From Lachnospiraceae bacterium (GTDB lineage Bacteria > Bacillota > Clostridia > Lachnospirales > Lachnospiraceae): DNA of 64,000 nt. Positions within the stretch are counted from its first letter, which is position 1; the number at the start of each line of letters is the position of its first letter. The DNA is taken from contig JAILGE010000035.1 in NCBI GenBank assembly GCA_024697065.1, forward strand, positions 1 to 64,000, written 5' to 3'. This document shows positions 1 through 9,712 of the stretch, piece after piece. A program made the position numbers and the translations under genes. The notes beneath the pieces are model-generated. The model was given only the letters and a program-made list of their open reading frames with translations, searched no databases and had not been told where the DNA came from.

Positions 1-59
1 ACATACTGAATTGCATCCAGCTTAAACTGTTTGTCGTGTTGTTTGTTTTTACGTGGCAT
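1..59 (-). mobile_element. 5' end of an IS3-family-type transposase OrfA, truncated by the window edge
   Basis: Reverse complement of 1-59 reads MPRKNKQHDKQFKLDAIQYV, typical of the IS3 orfA HTH N-terminus; preceded by RBS GAGGAGGAAC. Confidence 0.7.
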
Positions 60-116
60 AATGAGTTCCTCCTCTTTGGATATAGTACAATTTTTTAGGA
101 GAAATCTCATTTTAAT

Positions 117-1541
117 TTGAACTATTTATATACTAACGGCACAGGAAGCTTTTATGATGATAATATAGATGAATTCCTGGATAGTCCGGTAACATATTTA
201 TATGGTTCGTATGATAGATCAATTCGAGAAAGTATAAACCTTGCAGACAATAATGATATTATTATTAATACAGTTTCTATAGCTGCACCGTATGGCGCAA
301 ATGAATACATGGATGAACTCGTACCTAAGACGGGTGGGAAATCCTATAGTGATGCAGATGGAACCGCAGATGGAATGAAAGACCTGATAAATGAGATAAC
401 AAAAGATCTGGATTCTCAGAAAGAAGCTCAGAGACAGGGTGACTATGATGGGGATGGTTTGTCTGATAGAGCTGAACTTGATGGAATGCTTGGAGATAAC
501 GGCCGTAAATACTTTTCCAATCCATTTACAACAGATGTTGATCATGATACTGATGGGGATGATGTTCCAGATAATGTTGAAATGGGAGAATATGACCCTG
601 AAACAGGGATGTACAATGTGTTGAGTGACCCGGCGAATCCAAATTCTATTCCAACTGGTTACATAAGAGTTCCAGTATATATAATTGCGTGGTCGTATGG
701 AACAACATATGATGTTGAACCGTTTGAAAAAAGATTAAAATGGGATGACACATATTCTGATTTAAGAAAAAGTATATCATTGGTAGTCGATGGATATACG
801 GATGAATGGAATCAAAATGTATGGGAAGCCTTTGAAGAACAGAGTTTATTTAGATGGGCTGCAGAAACCAAAAAGCGTGAACTGATAAATAGTGGGATAA
901 GTGAATCTCAGATTATATTGTTAAGGATTGATGGGGGCGCTGAATTTATCAATTACTGGAAGGAATGGCAAACTTATGAGTATATACAGGAACTTCATAT
1001 TTACAGCCATGGCATCTGCGGTAAACCTGAAATGAACAATGGTGGAACCCTTTGGTGGGATGGCAGTAAAGATGGACATTTGAATTCCGTTCCCCATAAT
1101 CCAGATCGAGATTATCCGAAGTTGAATTTCACGGAGAATGCATCGGTTTATTTTTACGGCTGTCATATAGCGATAAATAAAAATGCTGAAGGAAGTGATT
1201 TTTACCCCAATGGAGATGATTATCTTCAGCTATTTTCAGACTATCAACAAGTAAAGGTATTTGCAAATAGGTACGGGACGTCTTTTTCTTCTGATCCAAA
1301 TGTCAAGGAACTGATATTTGAACCGTCTATTCAAAATGTATACTTGGGATCGTATGCTTTGGATGATTTTGTAATGCCACATGAGGATTATAGTGAGAGA
1401 AGTTTGGGGGGGTTTGGAATTGATAATAATTATGCAATTAAGTACTTTGACATGGGGACTCAGGTCAATGAATTTTTTGTTTCGAATAAGTTGAAAAGGA
1501 TTCCGTTTGTGATTTATACACCTGGTGAGCCAATTCAATAG
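117..1541 (+). CDS. VWA-domain remnant + TSP3-like Ca-binding repeats + C-terminal caspase/DUF4347-like domain; probably 5'-truncated
   Basis: ORF starts with TTG without a clear RBS; IIINTVSIAAPYGANEYMDELVPKTGGKSY resembles the VWA C-terminal half; DYDGDGLSDRAE and DVDHDTDGDDVPDNVE are TSP3-like; ELHIYSHG and VYFYGCHIA motifs. Confidence 0.6.
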   Translation: MNYLYTNGTGSFYDDNIDEFLDSPVTYLYGSYDRSIRESINLADNNDIIINTVSIAAPYGANEYMDELVPKTGGKSYSDADGTADGMKDLINEITKDLDSQKEAQRQGDYDGDGLSDRAELDGMLGDNGRKYFSNPFTTDVDHDTDGDDVPDNVEMGEYDPETGMYNVLSDPANPNSIPTGYIRVPVYIIAWSYGTTYDVEPFEKRLKWDDTYSDLRKSISLVVDGYTDEWNQNVWEAFEEQSLFRWAAETKKRELINSGISESQIILLRIDGGAEFINYWKEWQTYEYIQELHIYSHGICGKPEMNNGGTLWWDGSKDGHLNSVPHNPDRDYPKLNFTENASVYFYGCHIAINKNAEGSDFYPNGDDYLQLFSDYQQVKVFANRYGTSFSSDPNVKELIFEPSIQNVYLGSYALDDFVMPHEDYSERSLGGFGIDNNYAIKYFDMGTQVNEFFVSNKLKRIPFVIYTPGEPIQ

Positions 1542-1617
1542 ACATAATTATATTGGTTTTGACAGTTTAAAACAGCGATAAATGGCTCAGTTATCAAGTG
1601 AAGGAAGGAGAGATTGA

Positions 1618-2115
1618 ATGAAGAATGATGAAACCAAGAAATCTATTTCAGAGAGAATAAGGGATAAATTGTTATTATTTATTGCGGCAGCAGGATGTTT
1701 TATTATTCTATTCTTGGTCGGTTCGTTAATATTTGATTACCTTGTAAATCGAATTGAGTGGACGGTTTCAGTTTCGGGAGACGAATTAAGATTGGAAGAT
1801 ACAGTAGAGATTTTGAAAGATGATGGGACATACAAAAAAACAATTCATTGTATAAGAAAACAGGATTGTATTTGGTTTATAGGGGATTACCGACAGTACG
1901 TATACACTATTTACGGACCTGGGGTAGAGTTTCGTCCGGTAATTAAATTTCATAAGATACATCCGGAGATGATTTTAAATGAAAAATATTATATTAATTT
2001 TAATATATATAGAAATGGTGATAAATGGGATGCGACTGTTACGAGAGGAAACCAAACTGAGTATTTTGAGGATATAGAAAATAATGAGATTTATATGGAA
2101 TTCAATGATGTATAG
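1618..2115 (+). CDS. Small single-TM protein, candidate immunity partner of the preceding ORF
   Basis: RBS aaggaaggagag upstream; N-terminal TM LLLFIAAAGCFIILFLVGSLIF; directly downstream of the toxin-like ORF. Confidence 0.5.
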   Translation: MKNDETKKSISERIRDKLLLFIAAAGCFIILFLVGSLIFDYLVNRIEWTVSVSGDELRLEDTVEILKDDGTYKKTIHCIRKQDCIWFIGDYRQYVYTIYGPGVEFRPVIKFHKIHPEMILNEKYYINFNIYRNGDKWDATVTRGNQTEYFEDIENNEIYMEFNDV

Positions 2116-2213
2116 TTACAGTTTCTTTATTTGGATTGGTATTAAAAATTTGTAAATACTCCGCTAATTTCTAGAGTATTATTGTTGTTAATTTACAAGA
2201 CACTATTATCGAA

Positions 2214-2239
2214 AAAGGCTGCAGTATTCTGTAGCCTTT
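2214..2239 (+). terminator. Hairpin, probable terminator
   Basis: aaaggctgcag-tatt-ctgtagccttt (one G-T pair). Confidence 0.5.
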
Positions 2240-2328
2240 AACACAATCTATAGGCGCTAATCCCATCCAAAGATGCCCTTGCACCTCGTATATGTTATAA
2301 TGTCTGATTGAATGAGGTGATCTGACTT

Positions 2329-3684
2329 ATGAAAATCGTTATTGCCGGATGCGGCAAGCTGGGATTCGATCTTGCGAGACAGCTTTCGGAAGAAAAACAC
2401 GATGTTACGGTTATAGATACAAATCCGGCAAAGCTTGAAAAAGCTCTTGCTGTTCTTGATGTGCAGGGAGTGGAAGGAAACGGTACATCATTCCGTACCC
2501 AGATGGAAGCGGATGTAGGTTCCAGCGATCTGATGATCGCAGTGACGGGAGCTGATGAAGTCAATCTCCTCTGTTGTCTTATCGCTAAGCGTGCAGGTGT
2601 TAAACGTACTGCCGCCAGAGTCAGAAATCCCATTTACAACGAAGAGGTACAGTTCTTTTCCGGACAGCTTGGTCTTTCCATGACCATCAATCCGGAGCTT
2701 GCCTGTGCCCAGAATATAGCGAGGCTCTTGGAAGTTCCCGGTGCTCTTGAGATCACTTCCTTTGCAAAGGGAAGAGTGGATCTCATACAGGTACCTGTTC
2801 CCGAGGGCTCGGTGCTTGATGGAATGAGTATCATAGAGTTTGCCTCCAAGATCATGAAGGGAACTCTTATCTGTGCCATACGAAGAGAAAAGGACGTCAT
2901 TATCCCCGACGGACGCACTATACTCCGCACGGGAGATGATATGTATGTTATCATCCCGCCTGCGCAGATCCATAAGCTTTTGAATAAGATAGGCGTAAAG
3001 GAAAAGCCTGTCCGCAATGTCATCATCGCAGGTGGCGGAACCACTGCTTATTATCTTGCCAAGCGTCTTGAGAAAGATGCCATGGATGTCAAGATAATAG
3101 AGCGTGACAAGGCAAGAGCAGAACACCTCAGCACCATGCTTCCCAATACGATGATAATCAACGGCGATGCATCGGATCGAGCGCTGCTCATGGAGGAAGG
3201 AATAGCGGACAGAGACGGTTTTGTCACTCTTACAAATATGGATGAGGAGAATATGGTACTCAGCATGTTTGCTCATAAGGTGGGACATGCAAAGACCATT
3301 ACCAAGCTCAATTACGTTTCCTTCGAAGAAGTGGTTGATGATCTGCCTATAGGATCCATCGTCAGCCCCAAGGCATCTACTGCGAAGCTTATCCTTCAGT
3401 ATGTACGTGCCATGGAGAATTCCTACGGAAGTAATGTCGAGACTCTGACGCGTATCCTTGACGGACGCGTAGAAGTGCTTGAGTTTGCCATCAAAAATGA
3501 GTCGGATGTTACGGGCAAGCCCATCATGGAGCTTTCCTTAAAGAACGGACTCCTCGTGTGTGCGATACTTCGTGAAGGTAAGATCATAACTCCCGGCGGA
3601 CATGATGATATCCGTGTCGGTGATAATGTAATGATAGTTACTACCAACAAGGGGCTTAAGGATATCAGGGATATATTACAATAA
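2329..3684 (+). CDS. trkA: Trk system potassium uptake protein TrkA
   Basis: Two Rossmann NAD-binding (GCGKLGFDLA; GGGTTAYYLAKRLE) plus TrkA-C domains. Confidence 0.93.
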   Translation: MKIVIAGCGKLGFDLARQLSEEKHDVTVIDTNPAKLEKALAVLDVQGVEGNGTSFRTQMEADVGSSDLMIAVTGADEVNLLCCLIAKRAGVKRTAARVRNPIYNEEVQFFSGQLGLSMTINPELACAQNIARLLEVPGALEITSFAKGRVDLIQVPVPEGSVLDGMSIIEFASKIMKGTLICAIRREKDVIIPDGRTILRTGDDMYVIIPPAQIHKLLNKIGVKEKPVRNVIIAGGGTTAYYLAKRLEKDAMDVKIIERDKARAEHLSTMLPNTMIINGDASDRALLMEEGIADRDGFVTLTNMDEENMVLSMFAHKVGHAKTITKLNYVSFEEVVDDLPIGSIVSPKASTAKLILQYVRAMENSYGSNVETLTRILDGRVEVLEFAIKNESDVTGKPIMELSLKNGLLVCAILREGKIITPGGHDDIRVGDNVMIVTTNKGLKDIRDILQ

Positions 3685-3694
3685 CGGTGTCGGT

Positions 3695-5137
3695 ATGAAC
3701 TTTGCAATGATATTTTATCTCCTCGGAAGAGTTATACAGGTGGTTGGTGCCATGATGGCAGCGCCTTGTGTTGTAGCTCTTATCTACAGAGAACGTTCCG
3801 GGATATATTTTCTCTTCTGCGGCATAGCGATGTTCGCAGTCGGTACTCTTTTTACGATCAAAAAACCCGCAAATAAAAAATTCTATTCACGTGAAGGTTT
3901 CGTGATGACTGCTCTCAGCTGGATCGTTTTATCGGCAACGGGAGCGATCCCCTTTTGGCTCTCCGGAGAGATCCCTTCCTATACGGATGCGCTCTTTGAG
4001 TGTATATCGGGATTTACCACCACAGGTGCTTCCATAGTTCCTGCCGTTGAGGATCTTTCCCATTGTGTTAATTTCTGGAGATGCTTTATCCAGCTCATCG
4101 GAGGAATGGGAGTACTGGTATTTCTGTTAGCGCTTCTTCCTGTCACAGGCGGTCAGGATCTCTATATCATGAAAGCGGAAAGCCCGGGGCCCAATGTGGG
4201 CAAGCTTGTTCCGAAGGTCAGACAGACGGCATATTATCTTTATGTTATATATTTTGTTCTTACCGGTGCTCTTATCATTTCACTTATTATCGCGGGGATG
4301 CCTGTTTTTGACAGTATCTGTACCGCCTTTGCGACTACCAGTACCGGAGGTTTTGGTGTAAGGAATGATTCTATAGGCGGATATTCTCCGCAGGTTCAGT
4401 ATGTCATTGCGGTATTTCTTTTCCTGTCGGGATTCAATTACAATTTCTATTTCTACTTCAAGTCCGGCCATTGGAAAGATGCTTTCAGGATAGAGGAAGT
4501 AAGGCTTTACGCAGGGATATTTATTTTCGTTCTCCTGGCGATCACCGGAGCGCTGATATTTATCAGCGGACAAGATACCGAAAGTGCCTTCAGACATTCC
4601 TTTTTCCAGGTGGGCTCCATCATGACTACGGCGGGATTCTCTTCGGCGGATTTCGATAAGTGGCCTGCCATCTGCAGAGAGCTGATGATATTGCTTATGT
4701 TCATAGGCGGATGTGCGGGAAGCACCTGCGGCGGTATCAAAGTCAGCCGTTTATTGCTTTATCTCAAGATGATCAAGAGAGAGGTTTCGGGTCTCTGCCA
4801 CCCCAATTCCGTCAGCATCATCAGAATGGACGGCAAGAAGGTTGACGGCGGGATCCTCAAATCCGCACTGGTATTCCTTTCTGCCTATGCTGCGATCTTT
4901 GTAGTATCAATCCTGCTCATCAGCCTGGACGGGTTTGATTTCACCACTGACTTTACGGCTGTGGCTTCTGCCCTTGGAAATATAGGCCCCGGCTTTGCTG
5001 AAGTAGGCCCGACCAGGAACTTTACGGGCTTTTCGGATTTTTCCAAATATGTCCTTATGTTTGATATGCTTGCAGGACGTCTTGAGTTGTTCCCTATGCT
5101 GGTTCTCCTTACTCCGGCTACATGGAAAAGGCGCTAG
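3695..5137 (+). CDS. trkH: TrkH/TrkG family potassium transporter subunit
   Basis: TGASI, TTSTGGFG, TTAGFSS and AGSTCGGIKVSR pore-loop motifs; downstream of trkA. Confidence 0.93.
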   Translation: MNFAMIFYLLGRVIQVVGAMMAAPCVVALIYRERSGIYFLFCGIAMFAVGTLFTIKKPANKKFYSREGFVMTALSWIVLSATGAIPFWLSGEIPSYTDALFECISGFTTTGASIVPAVEDLSHCVNFWRCFIQLIGGMGVLVFLLALLPVTGGQDLYIMKAESPGPNVGKLVPKVRQTAYYLYVIYFVLTGALIISLIIAGMPVFDSICTAFATTSTGGFGVRNDSIGGYSPQVQYVIAVFLFLSGFNYNFYFYFKSGHWKDAFRIEEVRLYAGIFIFVLLAITGALIFISGQDTESAFRHSFFQVGSIMTTAGFSSADFDKWPAICRELMILLMFIGGCAGSTCGGIKVSRLLLYLKMIKREVSGLCHPNSVSIIRMDGKKVDGGILKSALVFLSAYAAIFVVSILLISLDGFDFTTDFTAVASALGNIGPGFAEVGPTRNFTGFSDFSKYVLMFDMLAGRLELFPMLVLLTPATWKRR

Positions 5138-5240
5138 TATTTTACAAAAGTCCCAAAAAAATATCGAAAAAAACCGTAATCTATGATAAAATTAACAAGT
5201 AGTTTTACAGTTCCAAAGAAAAAGGAATGGGGGAAAGTTC

Positions 5241-6470
5241 ATGTTAGCTGCACTCATACCGCTGTTTGACCACAATACAAACGTATGCGCGTATTCTATC
5301 TTTGCGCAGAAGGAGAATTTCCTTCTCAATCCGCGTATGCTTGGTGTTGGAAGATATGACGGGGCATCGAACATCGAAGGAATGGAGATAGTTGAAAGCA
5401 TGGGACTCAATACGGTCTCAGGCGACAATATGGTATTCATTGAGATGAATAACATATCTCTGTTTTCGGATATTTCGGGACAGTGTGATGCACCTCATGA
5501 CAAGCTGGTACTCCTTATAGACAAGGATCTTCCGGCTGAGGAGAGATATATAAACCGTATTAAAGAGCTTCGCGCGGATAATTACAAGTTCGCGATCCGC
5601 AAGCTTCCCGTTAATCAGTTTGAGGCATATCGCGAGGTCCTTTCAATGATGGATTTCGTGTTCTTAAATCATAAGAAGATCGATATCACCAAGGCTAAGC
5701 TTTATTTCTCGAGAATGTATCCGAATGTAAAGCTGGTGGCAGTCAATGTTAATTCCAAGGAAGATTTTGATGTGCTGCGTGAAGGCGGCGGATACGATCT
5801 CTATGAAGGTGAATTCTTCCGCACCCCCGTCAAGCACGGCGCAGAAGAGATAGCACCTCTTAAAGTCAATTACCTGGAACTCTTAAATATCGTTAATGAT
5901 ATTGATTTCGATCTGACGGATGCGGCTGATGTTATCGGTCGTGACCCGGCTCTTGTCATCTCGCTCCTCGAGATGGTTAACAGGATGACGGTCAATTCGG
6001 GCATCACCTCCGTAAGACATGCGGCAGCAATGCTGGGACAGAGAGAATTGAAAAAGTGGATCAATACCGCTGTTACAAGGGAACTCTGTACGGATAAGCC
6101 CAGTGAGATACTCAGGATATCTCTTATCAGAGCAAGATTTGCAGAGAACCTTTCTGCTGTATATGAGATGGCCGGACTTTCTTCCGAGCTTTTCCTGATG
6201 GGTCTTTTCTCGGTACTGGATATCATTTTGGAGCAGCCTATGCAGGAAGCACTTGAGATGGTAAAGGTATCCAAGGAGATCAGGGAAGCGCTGGTAGACA
6301 GGTCAGGTCCTTTTGCTGCGGTATATGACTTTATACTTCAGTATGAATCTGCATCCTGGCAGGAAGTATCAAGACAGATGGTTCTTGCGAACATAGAAGA
6401 GGATACGATCTACAAAGCATATGTCGATTCCCTCCGCTGGTTCAAAGAACTTTTCGAAATAGGAAGATAA
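5241..6470 (+). CDS. EAL-like (degenerate) + HDOD domain protein, YuxH type
   Basis: N-terminal EAL-like region without an EAL signature, C-terminal HDOD-like helices. Confidence 0.7.
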   Translation: MLAALIPLFDHNTNVCAYSIFAQKENFLLNPRMLGVGRYDGASNIEGMEIVESMGLNTVSGDNMVFIEMNNISLFSDISGQCDAPHDKLVLLIDKDLPAEERYINRIKELRADNYKFAIRKLPVNQFEAYREVLSMMDFVFLNHKKIDITKAKLYFSRMYPNVKLVAVNVNSKEDFDVLREGGGYDLYEGEFFRTPVKHGAEEIAPLKVNYLELLNIVNDIDFDLTDAADVIGRDPALVISLLEMVNRMTVNSGITSVRHAAAMLGQRELKKWINTAVTRELCTDKPSEILRISLIRARFAENLSAVYEMAGLSSELFLMGLFSVLDIILEQPMQEALEMVKVSKEIREALVDRSGPFAAVYDFILQYESASWQEVSRQMVLANIEEDTIYKAYVDSLRWFKELFEIGR

Positions 6471-6476
6471 CAAAAG

Positions 6477-6500
6477 GCCGGCGATAACGCCGGCTTTTTT
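6477..6500 (+). terminator. Rho-independent terminator
   Basis: gccggcg-ataa-cgccggc followed by TTTTTT. Confidence 0.9.
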
Positions 6501-6516
6501 ACTTTAAAAAGAATAC

Positions 6517-7473
6517 ATGAAAAAAAGACTCGTATGGGGGAGCTATGCTGCCCGCAGGATACTTGATGAGAAATTGCATATAAAGACCGGAAAAGGAAAA
6601 TGCGCAGGAAGGGTTGTTCTTGATGCAGATGAGGCTTCGGACAGGATAAGAGATCATCTGAACAGCAAAGAACCCTTTATGGCAGGCAGGCTGGGGCTTT
6701 TCGAAACCGCAGTGATGCGCATGTATGAATTTGAGATCAGTAAGAAATACGCTCTTACGATGGACAATCTCTATAATTGCGCCGGCTTTTTCCCTAATGA
6801 TATAAACCTCGGCGGAAGATTTAACGAAGTCATGAAGGATGCTCTGAAACAGACGGATGTATTTGCCAGAAACACGCAGTTTTTAGAGGATTACTTCATA
6901 GCAAAGTATCTGCCGGGGGATAGCAGTATCTGCCGGAATTTTGGAGTATTTGACGTATTTGATCTGAAAGATCCGTGGAGCAGCGCATTGGCGGGCAGGA
7001 AGGTTTTGGTAGTAAGTCCCTTCACGGAAAGCATATCCGCGCAGTATGCCAGGAGAGAACTGCTCTTTAAGGGGACGGATATTCTTCCTGAGTTTGAGCT
7101 TAAAACCTACAGGAGTTTACTTACCGTAGGAGACTTAAGGGACGATAGATTTTCCGACTGGTTCGAGGCTCTCGATCATATGAAGAGAGAGATACTGGAG
7201 ATGGATTTCGATGTGGCGCTCCTGGGATGCGGCGCATACGGATTCCCTCTTGCTGCGGAAATAAAGAAGTCCGGGCGTCAGGCCATACATATGGGCGGTG
7301 TCCTTCAGATATTGTTCGGAGTGATGGGAAAACGCTGGGACGGGTCACGCTTCGGCGGCATTGATAAGATGCCTGAAGGCTTAAAGAGATATTACAACGA
7401 TGCCTGGATTTATCCGTTGGAAGGAAAGCCGAAGGAAGCGGGCAAAGTGGAATACGGACCCTACTGGAATTAG
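6517..7473 (+). CDS. GT-D fold (DUF1792-like) glycosyltransferase-type protein
   Basis: GRLGLFE near the N-terminus and LLGCGAYGFPLAAEIKKSGRQAIHMGGVLQILFG near the C-terminus. Confidence 0.5.
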   Translation: MKKRLVWGSYAARRILDEKLHIKTGKGKCAGRVVLDADEASDRIRDHLNSKEPFMAGRLGLFETAVMRMYEFEISKKYALTMDNLYNCAGFFPNDINLGGRFNEVMKDALKQTDVFARNTQFLEDYFIAKYLPGDSSICRNFGVFDVFDLKDPWSSALAGRKVLVVSPFTESISAQYARRELLFKGTDILPEFELKTYRSLLTVGDLRDDRFSDWFEALDHMKREILEMDFDVALLGCGAYGFPLAAEIKKSGRQAIHMGGVLQILFGVMGKRWDGSRFGGIDKMPEGLKRYYNDAWIYPLEGKPKEAGKVEYGPYWN

Positions 7474-7490
7474 AGGAGCGGATAGAAGTC

Positions 7491-8714
7491 TTGAAAAATA
7501 AAAAAAGCAAAAAGCATATACCGGGAGCATGGAAGAACGAAAGCCCGAAGATGTTAAAATTCAGGAAGGCTGTATTTCATGCTGTGGATGTGGGTTATAC
7601 GGAGGATATACAGGGGAGAGCCTATGATATCCTTAATCTGTCTGTGATATTGATCAACCTTGTAGTTACCGTAATGATGACATTCAAAGAGATGATGGAT
7701 GCGTACGGCGGGATATTGCAGACCATAGAAGCTGTAACGGTATTCTTTTTTGCAGTGGACTATCTGCTGAGATTATTCACTTCATCATTTCTCTTTCCCG
7801 CAAAAAAGCCGGTGGCTGCACTGGGGCATTATGTGATCTCATTTAACGGTATCATAGATCTGCTTTCTTTTATCCCGTATTATCTGCCGATCTTCTTCCC
7901 TTCGGGCGCAGTGGCATTCAGAATGTTCCGCGTCATGAGGATATTCAGGCTCTTCAGGATAAATGCGTATTACGATTCGCTGAATGTTATAACAGAAGTT
8001 TTAAAGAGCAAAGCAAAGCAGCTTATTTCCTCTGTTTTTATTCTTCTCTTACTCATGCTGGCTGCAAGCTTATGCATGTACAGTGTTGAAAATCCTGCCC
8101 AGCCGGAAGTCTTCGACAATGCACTGTCAGGCATATGGTGGGCTTCCGCAACGCTTATGACAGTGGGATACGGAGATATATATCCCATAACGGCAACAGG
8201 TAAGATACTTGGAACCATAATCACATTTTTGGGGGTGGGTGTTGCTGCCATCCCTACAGGTATCATTTCCGCGGGATTTGTGGAGCAGTACAGCAGGCTG
8301 CAGCAGGTGGGAAATAATAATTCCGGTATAGCGATGCAGTTTATCCGGGTGGCGTTGGATCCCGGGGACAAGTGGATCGGAAAGAGTATCAGGGAGCTGT
8401 ATCTTCCTGATGAGGTGATAATAACAGCGGTAACGAGAAACGGTGAAGTGATAGTACCGAGGGGAGATTTGGAGCTGGAAGAGGGAGATATACTGGTTTT
8501 CGGTGCGGAGCCCTTCAGAGACGGTATTAATATCGCGCTTAAGGAGATCGAGATCACAGCGGATCATAACTGGAAAGATAAGATGATCAGGGATCTGGAT
8601 ATCGCCAGACAGACATTTATCGTATCGGTAAAGCGTAACGGGAATACGATGATCCCCAACGGTTCTTTGAGGTTTGCAAAGGGAGACAGGATAATCCTTT
8701 ACAGCAAAGAGTGA
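7491..8714 (+). CDS. Voltage-gated-like K+ channel with two TrkA-C/RCK-C domains
   Basis: Six-TM architecture, selectivity filter TVGYGD, two C-terminal TrkA-C-like repeats; TTG start. Confidence 0.88.
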   Translation: MKNKKSKKHIPGAWKNESPKMLKFRKAVFHAVDVGYTEDIQGRAYDILNLSVILINLVVTVMMTFKEMMDAYGGILQTIEAVTVFFFAVDYLLRLFTSSFLFPAKKPVAALGHYVISFNGIIDLLSFIPYYLPIFFPSGAVAFRMFRVMRIFRLFRINAYYDSLNVITEVLKSKAKQLISSVFILLLLMLAASLCMYSVENPAQPEVFDNALSGIWWASATLMTVGYGDIYPITATGKILGTIITFLGVGVAAIPTGIISAGFVEQYSRLQQVGNNNSGIAMQFIRVALDPGDKWIGKSIRELYLPDEVIITAVTRNGEVIVPRGDLELEEGDILVFGAEPFRDGINIALKEIEITADHNWKDKMIRDLDIARQTFIVSVKRNGNTMIPNGSLRFAKGDRIILYSKE

Positions 8715-8748
8715 AGACGGAGACAAAAACAATATTTAGTAATACAAA

Positions 8749-8774
8749 AACCGGCGCTTTTGCGCTGGTTTTTT
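8749..8774 (+). terminator. Rho-independent terminator
   Basis: aaccggcgc-tttt-gcgctggtt followed by T-run. Confidence 0.8.
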
Positions 8775-8983
8775 GGTTAACGTAATTCAAAAAGTACCAC
8801 TTGATGTGGCAAAAAAAATAAGTTGATACAAAATCTATGAAAATTACTACCATTATTCTGAAAACAGTGTATAATTATGAGCGTGGCATGTAAAAAATAA
8901 GACACAATATCTTGTTGTATCTGTGTCAGAGGTTTAGCTTTAAGCGGCGGGTATACCGTCTGTAAAAAAGCGGGGGAAATTCT

Positions 8984-9589
8984 GTGAGAAACAGAGGTTA
9001 TCGATTTATCATCAGAGATCTTGGCTTTGGCCACGGATCCGCTGTGATGTGTATCAATGCAGCTTGCATCAATGCTCTTCTTAAAGAATACGGCGTAGAG
9101 CCTGTGGTCTTCAGAAAGCTCACATGGGAAGATCTTGCTGAGGGACTTTTGTCCGACAGAGGCAGAGTGATACTGGAAGAGATGCGTCCCAGAAATTTCT
9201 GGCAGATGTGTGATGCGGTATCTCTTCTTTATACCAGATATTATTCAGCAGAGCCCGGTATGGCATATAAGGAGAGATGGTTTAGAAAATATCCCATCCT
9301 CGTTGAAGAGGACATTTACGAATTCATGCTGGAGGAAGGCTTCAGACAGGACGAAGCGCTGGAATTCACGGAATTCTGCAGAGATCATATTCAGGATACC
9401 GACAAGAGGGATCTGAGAGATATGATAGAGCTCTATGATCTTCCGGATGAGATGGCGGAAGTGCTGATGGATATTAAGCTTCTTCCCACCAGACAGAGGA
9501 TGATAGAGGAGCTTATGAAGGTGATCGTCAGAACCGTGAGCATCACCCGAAGGGAAGTTAATATCAGAGAATCAAGAGAGGTATATTAA
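8984..9589 (+). CDS. Hypothetical protein
   Basis: 201-aa ORF, GTG start, gggggaa RBS; family not recognised. Confidence 0.6.
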   Translation: MRNRGYRFIIRDLGFGHGSAVMCINAACINALLKEYGVEPVVFRKLTWEDLAEGLLSDRGRVILEEMRPRNFWQMCDAVSLLYTRYYSAEPGMAYKERWFRKYPILVEEDIYEFMLEEGFRQDEALEFTEFCRDHIQDTDKRDLRDMIELYDLPDEMAEVLMDIKLLPTRQRMIEELMKVIVRTVSITRREVNIRESREVY

Positions 9590-9631
9590 AGATACTCTGA
9601 GCTGCCCGGTTTAAAAACGAATATCAGATTA

Positions 9632-9665
9632 AAAAAGGATGTCGCCGGTAAGTGACATCCTTTTT
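9632..9665. terminator. Bidirectional terminator between convergent genes
   Basis: aaaaaggatgtc ... gacatccttttt. Confidence 0.85.
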
Positions 9666-9712
9666 ATATATCCATAATTTTCGGTCGAAAGATCGGGATC
9701 GTGTGGAGCAGG

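Noticed and set aside
2488-3288. 266-aa minus-strand ORF inside trkA
   Set aside because: Antisense shadow ORF over a clear trkA; low-complexity composition and no family signature
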